Assembly: GCA_947476925.1 (NCBI GenBank)
Contig: CANJSF010000019.1
Location: 1-64,000 of the forward strand
DNA from: Rhodospirillaceae bacterium
GTDB lineage: Bacteria; Pseudomonadota; Alphaproteobacteria; Rhodospirillales; Rhodospirillaceae
Direction: 5' to 3'
Length of the DNA stretch: 64,000 nt
This document shows positions 20,870-31,600 of this stretch, piece by piece. A program made the translations under genes and the position numbers. Within the stretch, counting starts at the first letter, position 1; the number at the start of each line of letters is the position of its first letter. Below the pieces are notes generated by a model that was not told where the DNA came from, did not search any database, and saw only the letters and a program-made list of their open reading frames with translations.

Positions 20870-22063
20870 CTACTTCTTTTTCCGCGCGGCCATCGCCGCG
20901 GTGAAGCGCTCGAACAAATAATGACTATCTTGAGGGCCAGGCGAGGCCTCTGGGTGGTACTGCACCGAGAACACCGGCTTGTCGGTACTGCGCATGCCTT
21001 CGACGATGCCGTCGAACAGTGACTTATGCGTTTCCTTGACGTTGGCCGGCAGGCTCGCGCGATCCACAGCAAAGCCATGGTTCTGCGAGGTGATCTCGAC
21101 CTTACCGGTTTCCAAGTCTTGCACCGGCTGGTTGGCACCGCGATGACCCATGGCGAGTTTGTAAGTCTTCGCCCCAAACGCGAGCGAGAGAATCTGGTGG
21201 CCCAGGCAAATACCGAAAATGGGCTTGCCCGTCGCAATCAGCTTTTTGATTTCCGGCACGGCGTAAACGCCCGTGGCGGCCGGGTCGCCAGGACCATTGG
21301 ACAAAAAGATACCGTCGGGGTTGTGGCGCAAAATCTCGTCGGCTGTCGCTGTGGCGGGCACGACCGTGACATTGCAGCCGGTGTCGGCGAGGCAGCGCAA
21401 AATGTTGCGCTTAGCGCCGTAGTCGATAGCAACGACATTGAAATCGGCTTTGCGGCCATCTTTGATCAAATCGCCGAAACCTTTTTCTTTGGTCCAGCGG
21501 GTCTCGGTCCATGAATAAGTCTGGCGGCAGGTCACATCTTTGGCCAAATCCATACCGTTCAGGCCGGGCCAGGCTTTTGCCTCGGCGACGAGTTCGTCGA
21601 TGTTGAACTTACCGGCGGGATCATGCGCGATCACGCCGTTCGGCGCGCCTTTGTCGCGGATCCGCCGTGTCAGGCGACGCGTGTCCAGCCCCGCCAGTCC
21701 AACCAAATTGTATGATTTCAACCACGCATCAAGATGCTGCTTGGATCGGTAATTCGACGGCTCGGTGATGTCGTCGCGGATAATGCAGCCGCGTGCCGCC
21801 GGCGTGGTGCTTTCCAAATCTTGCGGGTTGGCGCCAACGTTGCCGATATGGGGAAAGGTGAAGGTGATGATCTGGCCCGCATACGACAGGTCGGTCAGCA
21901 CTTCCTGGTAACCAGTGATCGAGGTGTTAAAAACCACTTCGCCGACATTTTTGCCGACCGCCCCAATTCCACGCCCCCAAAATATCGATCCATCGTCCAA
22001 TACCAAAACGGCTGTTGCGCCTTGCGGCTGAGCCCGGTCGGATGATGGATGTCCGGCCGCCAT
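20870..22063 (-). CDS. carA: Carbamoyl-phosphate synthase small subunit
   Basis: The 397-residue glutaminase subunit that supplies ammonia to CarB. The N-terminal CPSase small-chain domain contains FNTSITGYQEVLTDLSYAGQ. The class I glutamine amidotransferase domain has the nucleophile motif FGICLGHQILSLAFG and the His-Glu pair in QYHPEASPGP. The ATG at 22063 gives the family length; the frame continues to 22189 but that part does not resemble CarA. Cytoplasmic, first gene of carAB. It is divergent from the GatB/YqeY gene across about 300 bases that should contain both promoters. Confidence 0.96.
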   Translation of the reverse strand: MAAGHPSSDRAQPQGATAVLVLDDGSIFWGRGIGAVGKNVGEVVFNTSITGYQEVLTDLSYAGQIITFTFPHIGNVGANPQDLESTTPAARGCIIRDDITEPSNYRSKQHLDAWLKSYNLVGLAGLDTRRLTRRIRDKGAPNGVIAHDPAGKFNIDELVAEAKAWPGLNGMDLAKDVTCRQTYSWTETRWTKEKGFGDLIKDGRKADFNVVAIDYGAKRNILRCLADTGCNVTVVPATATADEILRHNPDGIFLSNGPGDPAATGVYAVPEIKKLIATGKPIFGICLGHQILSLAFGAKTYKLAMGHRGANQPVQDLETGKVEITSQNHGFAVDRASLPANVKETHKSLFDGIVEGMRSTDKPVFSVQYHPEASPGPQDSHYLFERFTAAMAARKKK

Positions 22064-22360
22064 CAGGGCAGGCCTTTTGTGGTCGAGGATGGCGAGAGGC
22101 TCATGGGCTCGGCTTTCTGTAGGTTCGCATCCGTCTGCACCGACGCTGAAGGTGCGGCGGTTTGTGACGGCGTTGCAGTGTGGAGGCAAGCGCGGTGTTT
22201 AAGGAAAGCGTCTGGGTGAGTCAAGGGACTGCCGCATGTGGATAACTCGGCAAAAACACCAGCATTTCCAGGGCTTCGCGGCTTTTGCCAATACGCCAGC
22301 CTTGGAGTAGGTTACGCGCTTTCCAAAACCACTATGACAAGTCGATGAAAGGCGCGGAGC

Positions 22361-22816
22361 ATGCTGCGAACCACGTTGAACGAGGCCATGAAAGACGCCA
22401 TGCGCGCCAAGGATGCGCCAGTGTTGGGCACCATTCGGCTGATTTTGGCGGCGTTGAAAGACCGCGATATCGCGGCGCGCAGCAAAGGCAATTACGACGG
22501 CATCGCGGAAGACGAAATTTTGCAGATGTTCAACAGCATGATTAAGCAGCGCCGCGAGAGCATTACGTTGTACGAACAAGGCGGGCGCTGCGAGCTGGCA
22601 CAAAAAGAAAAAGAAGAAATTGTCGTTATTGAGCGCTTCATGCCAAAGCAAATGGACGAGGCCGAAGTCGTGGCTGCCGTGAAGACGGCCATTGCCGCCG
22701 CCGACGCCAAGGGCCTGAAAGACATGGGCCGAGTGATGGCGGTGCTGAAAGAAAAGTTCGCGGGCCAAATGGATTTCACAAAAGCCAGCGCCGCTGTGAA
22801 GCAAAGTTTGTCGTAG
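22361..22816 (+). CDS. GatB/YqeY domain-containing protein
   Basis: A 151-residue YqeY-type protein, similar to the tRNA-binding tail of GatB amidotransferase. Signatures are PVLGTIRLILAALKDRDIA, the central QRRESITLYEQGGR, and IERFMPKQMDE. The precise role of free-standing YqeY is not established; a link to tRNA-dependent amidation is usually proposed. CGGAG precedes the ATG by a few bases. It lies upstream of dnaG-rpoD, a common arrangement in Proteobacteria. Confidence 0.93.
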   Translation: MLRTTLNEAMKDAMRAKDAPVLGTIRLILAALKDRDIAARSKGNYDGIAEDEILQMFNSMIKQRRESITLYEQGGRCELAQKEKEEIVVIERFMPKQMDEAEVVAAVKTAIAAADAKGLKDMGRVMAVLKEKFAGQMDFTKASAAVKQSLS

Positions 22817-22824
22817 TTTTTTCC

Positions 22825-22855
22825 TGTCATCGCCCGGCTTGACTGGGCGATCCGG
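22825..22855. repeat. REP-like palindrome after YqeY gene
   Basis: ATCGCCCGGCTTGACTGGGCGAT folds into a hairpin with one G-U pair, flanked by GTC and CC. This resembles the dispersed palindromic elements common in alphaproteobacterial intergenic regions. It directly follows the YqeY stop and may act as a transcript 3' end before dnaG. Confidence 0.6.
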
Positions 22856-22935
22856 GGCCAAAAGCGCAAGGCGGATTGTTAAGACATGGACCACCCGATC
22901 ACGTCGGGAGGCGACGGACATAAAATTTAAACGGC

Positions 22936-24795
22936 ATGAATTTTCCACCCGAATTTCTTGACGAGATCCGCAACCGAATTTCGGTGTCCAATGTCGTGTC
23001 TAAACGGGTGAAACTGATTAAGCGTGGCCGCGAATATGTGGGCTTAAGCCCTTTCAGCAACGAAAAGTCGCCGTCGTTTACCGTCAATGACGACAAGGGT
23101 TTTTATCACTGCTTTTCCACCAACGAGCACGGCGACATCTTTACGTTTTTGATGAAGACGCAAAATTTGTCGTTCCCCGAAGCCGTTGAACGCTTAGCTG
23201 AAGACGCCGGTATGGAAATGCCGCGCAGCGACCCACGCGAAGTCGCCGTCGTCGAGCGTGCCGTCAAATTACGCGAGGCGGTGGAAGCGGGCTGTATGTT
23301 TTTTCAAGCCGCTCTGCAAAAACCCGAAGGCAAACGTGCATTGGACTACCTGCATGGGCGCGGCTTGGGTGATGACATCATCCAGAAATATCGACTGGGC
23401 TTTGCGCCGTCGGGCAACGTGCTGAAAGCCGAATTGAAACGGCGCGGCTTTGCCGAAGATGTGCTGCTGGAAACGCGGCTGATCTCGGAAGGTAAAGAGG
23501 GCCGGGACTCGTTCGACTTCTTCCGTGATCGCGTGATGTTTCCTATCTTGGATTTGCGCGGCAGGCCTGTGGCATTTGGCGGACGCGTGATGGGCGAGGG
23601 CGAGCCCAAGTACCTTAATTCGCCCGAGACGCCGTTATTCCATAAGGGCGGGCTTCTATATGGCTTGTCGTTGGCGCGGCCCGTCATCAACGATAAAAAT
23701 CAGGTGATCGTCTGCGAAGGCTATATGGACGTGATCGCCTTAGCCCAAGCGGGCTTCAACAACGCCGTCGCACCGCTCGGCACGGCGCTGACCGAAACGC
23801 AGCTCGAAATGCTTTGGAAATTGGTGCCCGAACCCATCATGTGCTTTGACGGCGATAAAGCCGGGCAACGTGCTGCCGCGCGCTCGGCAGGGTTAGCACT
23901 GCCCAGGTTGCTTCCGGGCAAATCGCTGCAATTTGCGTTGCTGCCCTCGGGCCAAGATCCAGACGACCTGGTGCGGCGCTCGGGCCCGGATGCCATGATG
24001 CAAATTTTGGGCCAAGCCGTACCATTATCGGAAATTATTTGGCGGCAACTGTTGGCTGATCATCAAACCGATACGCCTGAGCGCCGGGCCGGTTTCGAGC
24101 GGGCGGCCTATGAGCGTATTAATGTCGTGGCCGACCAAACTGTGCGGGACCAATATCGCAATGTGTTCCGCGACAGGCTGCGCGAGATGTTCCAACCTCA
24201 ATTCAAGCCAAACCGGGCTGGAGGGTACCAAGCGGGCCGCAAGCCTGGCTGGTCGCCGGGCCGGGCCGGGGGCTTGGGCGGCCGCAACCCGTTCCGAGAC
24301 CAGGGCCAGGGGGCCATCGGCACTGTCCGGCCCCGGCGGGCGCTTGAAAACGACACCATTCAAGAGCGCATCCTATTGGCCACGCTGATTAACCACCCCA
24401 ATATCCTGGGGCATGTGGAAGATCGCCTTGGGGCCATGAATTTGGCCGATTCCCGCCTTGACTCATTGCGGCAGTCGGCCTTAATGCATCTTGCTCATCA
24501 ACCGGACCTTGATTCTCAAACACTTAAGGCCCATCTAGCTGGCTTAGGGTTCGCCCATGACCTTGAGTCTCTCCTGGGAGAGGACACCTATGTCCATGCC
24601 GCTTTCGCACGTCCGACCGCCGAGCCGGTCAAGGCAACCGAGGGGTGGGACAATACGTTTGGTTGGTATCAGAGGTCTGGCCTCGAAGCTGAACTGAACC
24701 AGTTAAAAGAAAGCTTGGCCATCAACCCGACCGAAGAAATCATCGCGCAGATCAATACGATCGCCGAACAACTGAATCAGCATACGCATGAATAA
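22936..24795 (+). CDS. dnaG: DNA primase DnaG
   Basis: A 619-residue replicative primase that makes RNA primers at the fork and binds DnaB through its C-terminus. The N-terminal CHC2-type domain is recognisable ([37 protein letters not shown]), but only one of the four usual zinc ligands, the Cys in YHCF, is visible. The positions that are normally Cys and His in the first pair read Ser and Ser. The Toprim catalytic core is intact: [13 protein letters not shown] and [11 protein letters not shown]. The C-terminal helicase-interaction domain follows a Gly/Arg-rich linker. It overlaps the rpoD start by 8 bases, giving translational coupling. Confidence 0.95.
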   Translation: MNFPPEFLDEIRNRISVSNVVSKRVKLIKRGREYVGLSPFSNEKSPSFTVNDDKGFYHCFSTNEHGDIFTFLMKTQNLSFPEAVERLAEDAGMEMPRSDPREVAVVERAVKLREAVEAGCMFFQAALQKPEGKRALDYLHGRGLGDDIIQKYRLGFAPSGNVLKAELKRRGFAEDVLLETRLISEGKEGRDSFDFFRDRVMFPILDLRGRPVAFGGRVMGEGEPKYLNSPETPLFHKGGLLYGLSLARPVINDKNQVIVCEGYMDVIALAQAGFNNAVAPLGTALTETQLEMLWKLVPEPIMCFDGDKAGQRAAARSAGLALPRLLPGKSLQFALLPSGQDPDDLVRRSGPDAMMQILGQAVPLSEIIWRQLLADHQTDTPERRAGFERAAYERINVVADQTVRDQYRNVFRDRLREMFQPQFKPNRAGGYQAGRKPGWSPGRAGGLGGRNPFRDQGQGAIGTVRPRRALENDTIQERILLATLINHPNILGHVEDRLGAMNLADSRLDSLRQSALMHLAHQPDLDSQTLKAHLAGLGFAHDLESLLGEDTYVHAAFARPTAEPVKATEGWDNTFGWYQRSGLEAELNQLKESLAINPTEEIIAQINTIAEQLNQHTHE

Positions 24796-27121
24796 AATTA
24801 GCAAGCCTGCCGCCAAATCATCTAGTTCTGCACAGTCTAAGGCTGGCACAGCCAAGGGCGCAAAACCTGCTGCCAAACCTGCAGCCAAAACGGCGAGCTC
24901 TAAAACCGCGTCGAATAAGGCCGCTGCTGCTAAGCCAGCGCCAAAGGCTCCGGTAAGCAAGGCCCCGGCCGCGAAAGTCGCACCAAGTAAACCAGTTGTC
25001 AGCAAAGTTGTGGCGGGTAAGCCCGCCCCCGTTGTGTTGGGCAAAGACGGTAAGCCGATCGAAATTGTTGCGCCCGGCGATAAGCCGTTACTCGATTCAA
25101 CCAATCAAAATATCAAGAAGCTGATTCAGAAAGCCAAAGAACGCGGCTACATCACCTATGATGAACTGAATGCGGCATTACCGCCCGAAGAAATGTCTTC
25201 GGAGCAAATTGAAGACGTGATGTCGATGCTCTCGGAAATGGGCATCAACGTTGTTGAAGCCGAAGAGCAAGAAGAAGCCGAAGCCGGCGAAACCGCCGAA
25301 ACCGAAGAGACAGCAAAACCCGAAGGCTACACCGGCGGCAACATTGACGAAGACGATGTGGGCCGTACCGACGACCCGGTGCGCATGTACCTGCGCGAAA
25401 TGGGCTCGGTGGAATTGCTGTCGCGCGAAGGCGAAATCGCCATTGCAAAACGGATCGAAGCCGGCCGCGACATGATGATCGGCGGCATCTGCGAAAGCCC
25501 CATCACCATTCGCAACTTGCTGCAATGGCACGATGCGCTGCAGAACGGCAAAATGTTGCTGCGCGACATCATCGACCTCGACGCCACCTACGGCGCTGGG
25601 GCCATGAGCAAAGCCTCGGACCAAGAATTAGAAGTCGATGTGGTGTCTGATCCCGTTGACGCCAACGAAGACGACGATCAAGCCAAGAAGAAAAGAAACA
25701 CCAGCTTCCCGCCGCCGCCCGCGGCCCAACCGGCCCCAGTTGCCGCGCCAAGTGTTGCAGCGCCTTCAGCGATTCCCGGCGCTGGACCCGCCATGCCAGG
25801 AGCGCCCGGCGTTCCGGGTGTGCCAGGCCAAACCGACGAAGAAGACGAAGCAGCCGTATCGCTCGCCGCGATGGAAGCTTCCTTGATGCCGCAAGTGTTG
25901 GAGGCCTTGGAAAAGGTTGCCCACACCTACACGCGCATGAAGAAGCAGCAAGACGCGCGCATGGAAGTGCTGCAGAAGGGCGAAGAAGTCGATAAGGCGC
26001 TGGAGCGCCGCTACCAGAAGATCAAACTTGAACTCGTCGAGCTCATGGAAGGTGTGCATTTAAATAATGCGCGCATCGAAGGCTTGGTCGAGAGCATGAA
26101 CGACCTGAACCGCAAGTTGGTTGGCCTTGAAGGCCAAATCTTGCGCATTGCGCTGAAATGCAAGCTTAAGCGCGAAGAGTTCTTGCAGGCTTACTACGGC
26201 AGCGAACTTGACCCCAACTGGTTGAAGAACGTTGCCAAGTTGCCGTCCAAAGGCTGGAAAGATTTCGCTGGGCGGCACGAACAGGCCGTTGAGCAAGTGC
26301 GCGCGCAAATCGGCGCGATTGCAGACGAAGCCAGCGTGCCCATCGGCGATTTCCGTCGCATTGTCAGCACCGTTCAAAAGGGCGAACGCGAAGCTGCTCG
26401 TGCTAAGAAAGAAATGATCGAGGCCAACTTGCGCCTGGTGATTTCCATTGCCAAAAAATACACCAACCGTGGCCTTCAGTTCCTCGATTTGATTCAAGAA
26501 GGTAATATTGGATTGATGAAGGCGGTTGATAAGTTCGAATACCGCCGCGGTTATAAATTCTCGACCTATGCGACATGGTGGATCAGGCAGGCGATTACGC
26601 GCTCGATTGCCGACCAAGCCCGAACCATTCGTATTCCGGTGCACATGATCGAGACCATCAACAAGCTGGTCCGCACGTCGCGCCAAATGCTGCACGAAAT
26701 CGGCCGCGAGCCGACGCCTGAAGAGTTGGCAGAAAAACTGCAAATGCCGCTGGAGAAAGTGCGCAAGGTTCTGAAAATTGCGAAAGAACCGATTTCTTTG
26801 GAAACTCCGATTGGCGACGAAGAAGACAGCCATTTGGGCGACTTCATCGAAGACAAGAACGCTATTCAGCCGGTCGATGCCGCCATTCATGGCAACTTGC
26901 GCGAAACCACAACGCGCGTGTTAGCCAGCCTCACGGCGCGCGAAGAACGCGTGCTGCGCATGCGGTTTGGCATTGGTATGAACACCGACCACACGCTGGA
27001 AGAAGTCGGCCAACAGTTCTCGGTGACGCGCGAACGTATTCGTCAAATCGAGGCGAAGGCCCTTCGCAAGCTGAAACACCCCAGCCGTTCGCGGAAACTA
27101 CGCAGCTTCCTCGACAATTAG
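24788..27121 (+). CDS. rpoD: RNA polymerase primary sigma factor RpoD (sigma-70)
   Basis: A 777-residue housekeeping sigma factor. The first ~105 residues are an Ala/Lys-rich, low-complexity extension. Region 1.1 begins near residue 109 ([20 protein letters not shown]) and region 1.2 carries [21 protein letters not shown]. The non-conserved region holds an unusual Pro-rich stretch ([15 protein letters not shown], then [12 protein letters not shown]). Regions 2-4 are canonical: [19 protein letters not shown] near 547, [13 protein letters not shown] for -10 recognition, and [17 protein letters not shown] near 747 for -35 recognition. It is longer than the usual family member because of the extension and linker. 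The start overlaps dnaG by 8 bases. Confidence 0.97.
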   Translation: MNKISKPAAKSSSSAQSKAGTAKGAKPAAKPAAKTASSKTASNKAAAAKPAPKAPVSKAPAAKVAPSKPVVSKVVAGKPAPVVLGKDGKPIEIVAPGDKPLLDSTNQNIKKLIQKAKERGYITYDELNAALPPEEMSSEQIEDVMSMLSEMGINVVEAEEQEEAEAGETAETEETAKPEGYTGGNIDEDDVGRTDDPVRMYLREMGSVELLSREGEIAIAKRIEAGRDMMIGGICESPITIRNLLQWHDALQNGKMLLRDIIDLDATYGAGAMSKASDQELEVDVVSDPVDANEDDDQAKKKRNTSFPPPPAAQPAPVAAPSVAAPSAIPGAGPAMPGAPGVPGVPGQTDEEDEAAVSLAAMEASLMPQVLEALEKVAHTYTRMKKQQDARMEVLQKGEEVDKALERRYQKIKLELVELMEGVHLNNARIEGLVESMNDLNRKLVGLEGQILRIALKCKLKREEFLQAYYGSELDPNWLKNVAKLPSKGWKDFAGRHEQAVEQVRAQIGAIADEASVPIGDFRRIVSTVQKGEREAARAKKEMIEANLRLVISIAKKYTNRGLQFLDLIQEGNIGLMKAVDKFEYRRGYKFSTYATWWIRQAITRSIADQARTIRIPVHMIETINKLVRTSRQMLHEIGREPTPEELAEKLQMPLEKVRKVLKIAKEPISLETPIGDEEDSHLGDFIEDKNAIQPVDAAIHGNLRETTTRVLASLTAREERVLRMRFGIGMNTDHTLEEVGQQFSVTRERIRQIEAKALRKLKHPSRSRKLRSFLDN

Positions 27122-27131
27122 TCCGACCTTT

Positions 27132-27155
27132 CCCTCGCCTACTAGCGGGAGAGGG
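27132..27155 (+). terminator. Weak inverted repeat after rpoD
   Basis: CCCTC (27132-27136) can pair with GAGGG (27151-27155), with inner CC/GG contacts, just after the rpoD stop. There is no T-run, so termination is only a possibility; it may be another dispersed palindrome. Confidence 0.3.
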
Positions 27156-27175
27156 CCGGTTGAGGGGTTTGTTTG

Positions 27176-28567
27176 ATGTCCGTCCCAGTGCAACCCAACG
27201 TTATCAATCGCCTTCTTGGCGGGCCGTTGGGTGCATTGATTCTCAAGCCTTGGTATGACCCGGTCGCGCTGCAAGCCATCGTGCAGTTTTACATGCCGGC
27301 TTCGCGTGCCTGGGCAGAGGCGAACGCAGCGGCGGGTGACGTCGACGCCTTTATCAAAGCGGTTGGCAAGCCACGCGTCGCTGGTTTGGGTTTGATTGGC
27401 GTCGTTTCAGAAACAGCACTGCGCCATCATGCGTATTGCGCCGCCGAGACAGCGTGGCAAAGCGCTGCCCTTGGCGGGGCCAAACCTGCTGATTTGGCTT
27501 ATCTGGAAGGTCAGCGCATGGCTGCGGCTGATAAGTGGATGCACGCGCGGCGCTTGTTTCTGGCGCCGCATCTGACCAGCGGTTTCGATCCCGTGAAGTT
27601 TGCGATTCAATCTCGCAGCCAAGTTGATCAGCGCCATGGTGAACGGTTGACTGATCCTGCAAAAATGTTTCCAAGCCCAGACGACACACGCGACATCACA
27701 CAGTCAGCAACGTGCGATGTTCATGGTCGGCGTTTAAGTTGGGCACGGTTTCCAGCGGCGCCCCACAGTGGCGATACGCACGGCTGGGCGCGCATCGAAG
27801 AACCGCGTGACGGCAACGCAAGTGGCGTCGTCATTTTTTGCCACGGTATTTTGATGGAGCGCGAGCATTGGGCAAGCTTGTACGACCAAGCCCAAGTTTT
27901 TCTTGAGCCCGAAGGCGGGGCGCTGGCGGTGATTTCCCCCGAAGGCCCCAGCCACGGTCGGCGAATGCAATCAGGCTTTTATGGCGGCGAGCCAGTGTTG
28001 GCCCATGGGGTCGGCGGCATGGCCGATTACTTCGCCGCACATGTGGTCGAAGTGGGCCGGCTGATCGCCTGGGCGCGACAAAAGTACGGCGTGCCGGTGG
28101 CCGTGGCGGGCGTGAGCTTGGGCGCGTTGACGGCGCAATTGGTGGTGAGTGCTGCCAAACATTGGCCTGCAGACTGCAAGCCCGACGCCGCGCTGTTGCT
28201 CACGACCAACGAGTCTCTCATGGAGGTCACTTACAACGGCGACTTGGCGCGAGCGTTAAACTTGCCGACGGTGCTGGAGACGGCGGGGTGGACGCCCGAA
28301 ATGGTCGAACACTATCGACCGCTCATGGAACCCGGTGCGCCGGCCGTGCCGCCCGAACGTGTTTTTTGTGTGCTGGGCGACACCGACACCGTCACGCCCT
28401 ACGCCGGAGGCCAACGATTGGTGGGTCGCTGGGAGCTTCCTGAAAGCAATGTTTTCACCTGGCATGGTGGGCATTTTGCTGCAGCCTTCTCGGTCTTGCG
28501 CGATCGAACGCCGATTCATAGGTTTAAGGCCGCTTTGGCGGCAACAAAAACGCACGCGAGCATTTGA
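27176..28567 (+). CDS. Alpha/beta hydrolase family protein
   Basis: A 463-residue protein with an alpha/beta hydrolase core in its C-terminal two thirds. VVIFCHGILMEREHW supplies the oxyanion-region HG motif. The nucleophile elbow is AGVSLGALTAQ (GxSxG). VLGDTDTVTPYAGG carries the acidic residue, and WHGGHFAAAF the catalytic His. The N-terminal third is helical with no recognised domain. The ATG at 27176 is used; a TTG lies one codon earlier. GAGGGG upstream may serve as ribosome site. Substrate unknown. It is on the same strand as rpoD but separated by a possible hairpin. Confidence 0.82.
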   Translation: MSVPVQPNVINRLLGGPLGALILKPWYDPVALQAIVQFYMPASRAWAEANAAAGDVDAFIKAVGKPRVAGLGLIGVVSETALRHHAYCAAETAWQSAALGGAKPADLAYLEGQRMAAADKWMHARRLFLAPHLTSGFDPVKFAIQSRSQVDQRHGERLTDPAKMFPSPDDTRDITQSATCDVHGRRLSWARFPAAPHSGDTHGWARIEEPRDGNASGVVIFCHGILMEREHWASLYDQAQVFLEPEGGALAVISPEGPSHGRRMQSGFYGGEPVLAHGVGGMADYFAAHVVEVGRLIAWARQKYGVPVAVAGVSLGALTAQLVVSAAKHWPADCKPDAALLLTTNESLMEVTYNGDLARALNLPTVLETAGWTPEMVEHYRPLMEPGAPAVPPERVFCVLGDTDTVTPYAGGQRLVGRWELPESNVFTWHGGHFAAAFSVLRDRTPIHRFKAALAATKTHASI

Positions 28568-28677
28568 TAATACGGCGCGGGATTGCGTGGAACTGCGCCA
28601 AGATGCGCGACGATTTGTTATGTTCGGTGCTGAGAATAGCTTGGGTTAGCCCTGAGCGAGAATGAGGAGAAAGTCAC

Positions 28678-31600
28678 ATGCGACGAGCAACATTGTTCGC
28701 GGTGGTCAGCAAGTTAACTGTCGCGTCGGTCGTTCTGTGGGCCGCGGGTGCTGTGGCCGGTCCGCAGCGATTGCCTGCCGTTCACCACGAGATATCAGCG
28801 TCGCTCGACCCGGCTGCGCAATTGCTGAAGGTGACTGATCGCCTGAGCATTCCTTCCGCCGCGCTCAACGCGGATGCGACCTTCACCTTAAACGCCGCAC
28901 TTAAGGTACGAAGTTTAACCAAAGGCGTAACCCTGGAAATTGTCAAAGCCAATGCGCCCGGCGAGGACGTGGGCATGGATCGCGAAAGCGAGAATGGCCA
29001 GACCCCAGTGGCGGTAAATGTCTATCGCATCAAAGGTGTCAGTCCGCGGCAGGACGTCAAAATAGGCTTGGCCTACGAAGGGATCATCAACAATCCAATC
29101 ACGGCAGTGGGCGAGGAGTACGCGCGTGGCTTCAGCCAGTCGCCCGGCTTGATCGAGGAGCGCGGCGCGTACCTTGCCGGTTCGTCGGTTTGGATTCCGC
29201 AAATCAAAGACACGCTGGTCACGTATCAGTTGACGGTCGATTTACCCAAAGATTGGAAATCGGTCAGCCAGGGGACGCGCTTGAAAAGCACAGCCGGTGG
29301 ACCAGGGCATCGTGACATGTGGTTGGCCGACACGCCAACGGAAGAAATTTACATCATCGCCGCAAAGTTCACCGAGTATTCCCGAGATGTGGGCCAAGCA
29401 ACAGCCCAAGCGTTCCTGCGCACCCCCGACGATGGATTGGCGGCGCGGTACCTGGATGCGACGGCTGGATACATGGAAATGTACCGCAACATGATTGGGC
29501 CGTATCCGTACTCGAAGTTCGCGCTTGTCGAGAACTTCTGGGAAACCGGCTACGGCATGCCGTCGTTCACGTTGCTCGGCGAGCAGATCATTCGCTTTCC
29601 ATTTATCATCAACACGTCCTATCCGCACGAGCTGTTGCACAACTGGTGGGGCAACGGCGTCTTTGTCGATTTCGACAGCGGCAATTGGTGCGAGGGCTTG
29701 ACCGCCTACCTGGCCGACCATTTGGTTGCCGAGCAGAACGGCCAAGGCAATCTCCATCGCCGCGATATTTTGCTGCGCGTCACCGATTACGTCACCGGCG
29801 AGACCGACTTTCCGCTCCGCAAATTCAAAAGCCGCTACAACCCAGTGACCGAGGCAATAGGTTACGGCAAGACGGCCATGGTCTTCGACATGCTGCGCAC
29901 CCGCGTGGGAGATAAAGTATTCATTCAAAGCCTGCAAAAATTTTACCACGACAATAAATTTCGCAACGCGTCCTTCACCGATATTCGAAACAGCTTTGAA
30001 TCCGTATCCGGCCAGGATTTGAGAGCGTTCTTTGCTCAGTGGGTCGAGGACACCGGCATGCCCGACCTGAAGCTCGGCAATGTCGAGGCTAAGGGGTCGC
30101 GCGTTACGTTGACAGTCGACCAGGTTCAGTCCGGCAAACCCATGGCCCTTGATGTGCCGGTCGTTTTCCATGCGGGCGGTCAGACGATTGTGAAATCCTT
30201 CTCGTTCAATGGGGACGCGGCAAGCGTAACCCAATCATTCGATTTGCCGGCCAAGGTCGAGCGCGTCGACGTCGATCCACAGTTTAATGTCTATCGCCGC
30301 TTGAGCCCGTTTGAAGTGCCAACAAGCTTGTCGAAAGCCTTCGGTGCAGAAAAAGCGCTGATGGTGCTGCCGTCCACCGACGAGGCCGCCCGTTATGCTG
30401 GGCTGGTCAAGTCGTGGAGCAGGTCAGGCGTCGAGGTTGTGCGAGACACTGAAATCGCCGCACTGCCCGCCGACCGCGCGGTGTGGGTTTTGGGGGCGAC
30501 GAACCGACTTGTTTCCGCTGTCAACGCTGCGCTCAAGCCAGAAGGTGCGGTTCTCAATGCGGCGGGAGCGACGGTGGATGGCCATCCCTATGCTGCCGCA
30601 TCGAAAAGCATCGTGGTCACGGCGCGCAATCCCAACACGCCATCTGCAGCCGTTGTCTTTATTTCGGCCACATCCGAGGCGGCGGCGGACGGCTTGGCGC
30701 GTAAGCTACCGCACTATGGCAAATACAGTTGGCTGGTGTTTGGCGGCGATGCGCCCGACAACGAAGCGAAGGGCGAATGGACACCGCGCAATACGCCATT
30801 AGCGCGTGATCTTGTTGCCAACCCCAAACTCGGAACGATGGTGGTGCGTCCTGCGTTGGCCGTGCTGCCATCGCCGATTGATGCAGCGCGTATGAAAGCG
30901 GACGTCGAGTGGCTTGCCGACCCGGCGCGCGAAGGACGCGGCGTTGGCAGCGCCGGCATCGAGGCTTCAGCTGATTACATCGCCCAACGCTTCAAAGACT
31001 TGGGGCTTCAACCTTTGCGAGGGGCCGCTGATTACGTTCAGCGTTTTACCGCACCGAATGGTCCCGGCGGCAAACCTGTTGAGCTTAAAAACATTGTCGG
31101 CGTGATGGCGGGCTCATCTCCCGCCTTTGCAGGTCAGGCCCTTGTTGTCTCGGCCCATTACGACCACTTGGGGCGCGGGTGGCCCGATGTTCGCGCGGGC
31201 GAGGAAGGCAAAATTCACCCCGGTGCCGATGACAACGCATCGGGAGTCGCCGTACTGCTTGAAGTGGCGCGGTTGATGAAAGGTCAGATCCCTGAGCGGT
31301 CAATTGTGTTTGCAGCATTCTCGGGCGAAGAGTCAGGGCTGCAAGGCTCGAAGGCTTACGTGGCGGCGGCGCAAGATGCCGCATTCCCCTTTCCATTGGC
31401 AAAAAATATCGCCGCACTTAACGTCGATACGGTGGGCCGACTTGAGGACGGCAAGGTTCGCATTTTCGGTGCCGAAAGCGCGCGCGAGTGGCCGTTCATT
31501 TTTCAGGGTGCAGCCGCGACAACCGCAGTTCCTATCGAAGTCATCGCCAAAGATATCGGCGCGTCTGATCAAAAATCCTTCGTCGAGGCGGGCGTTCCGG

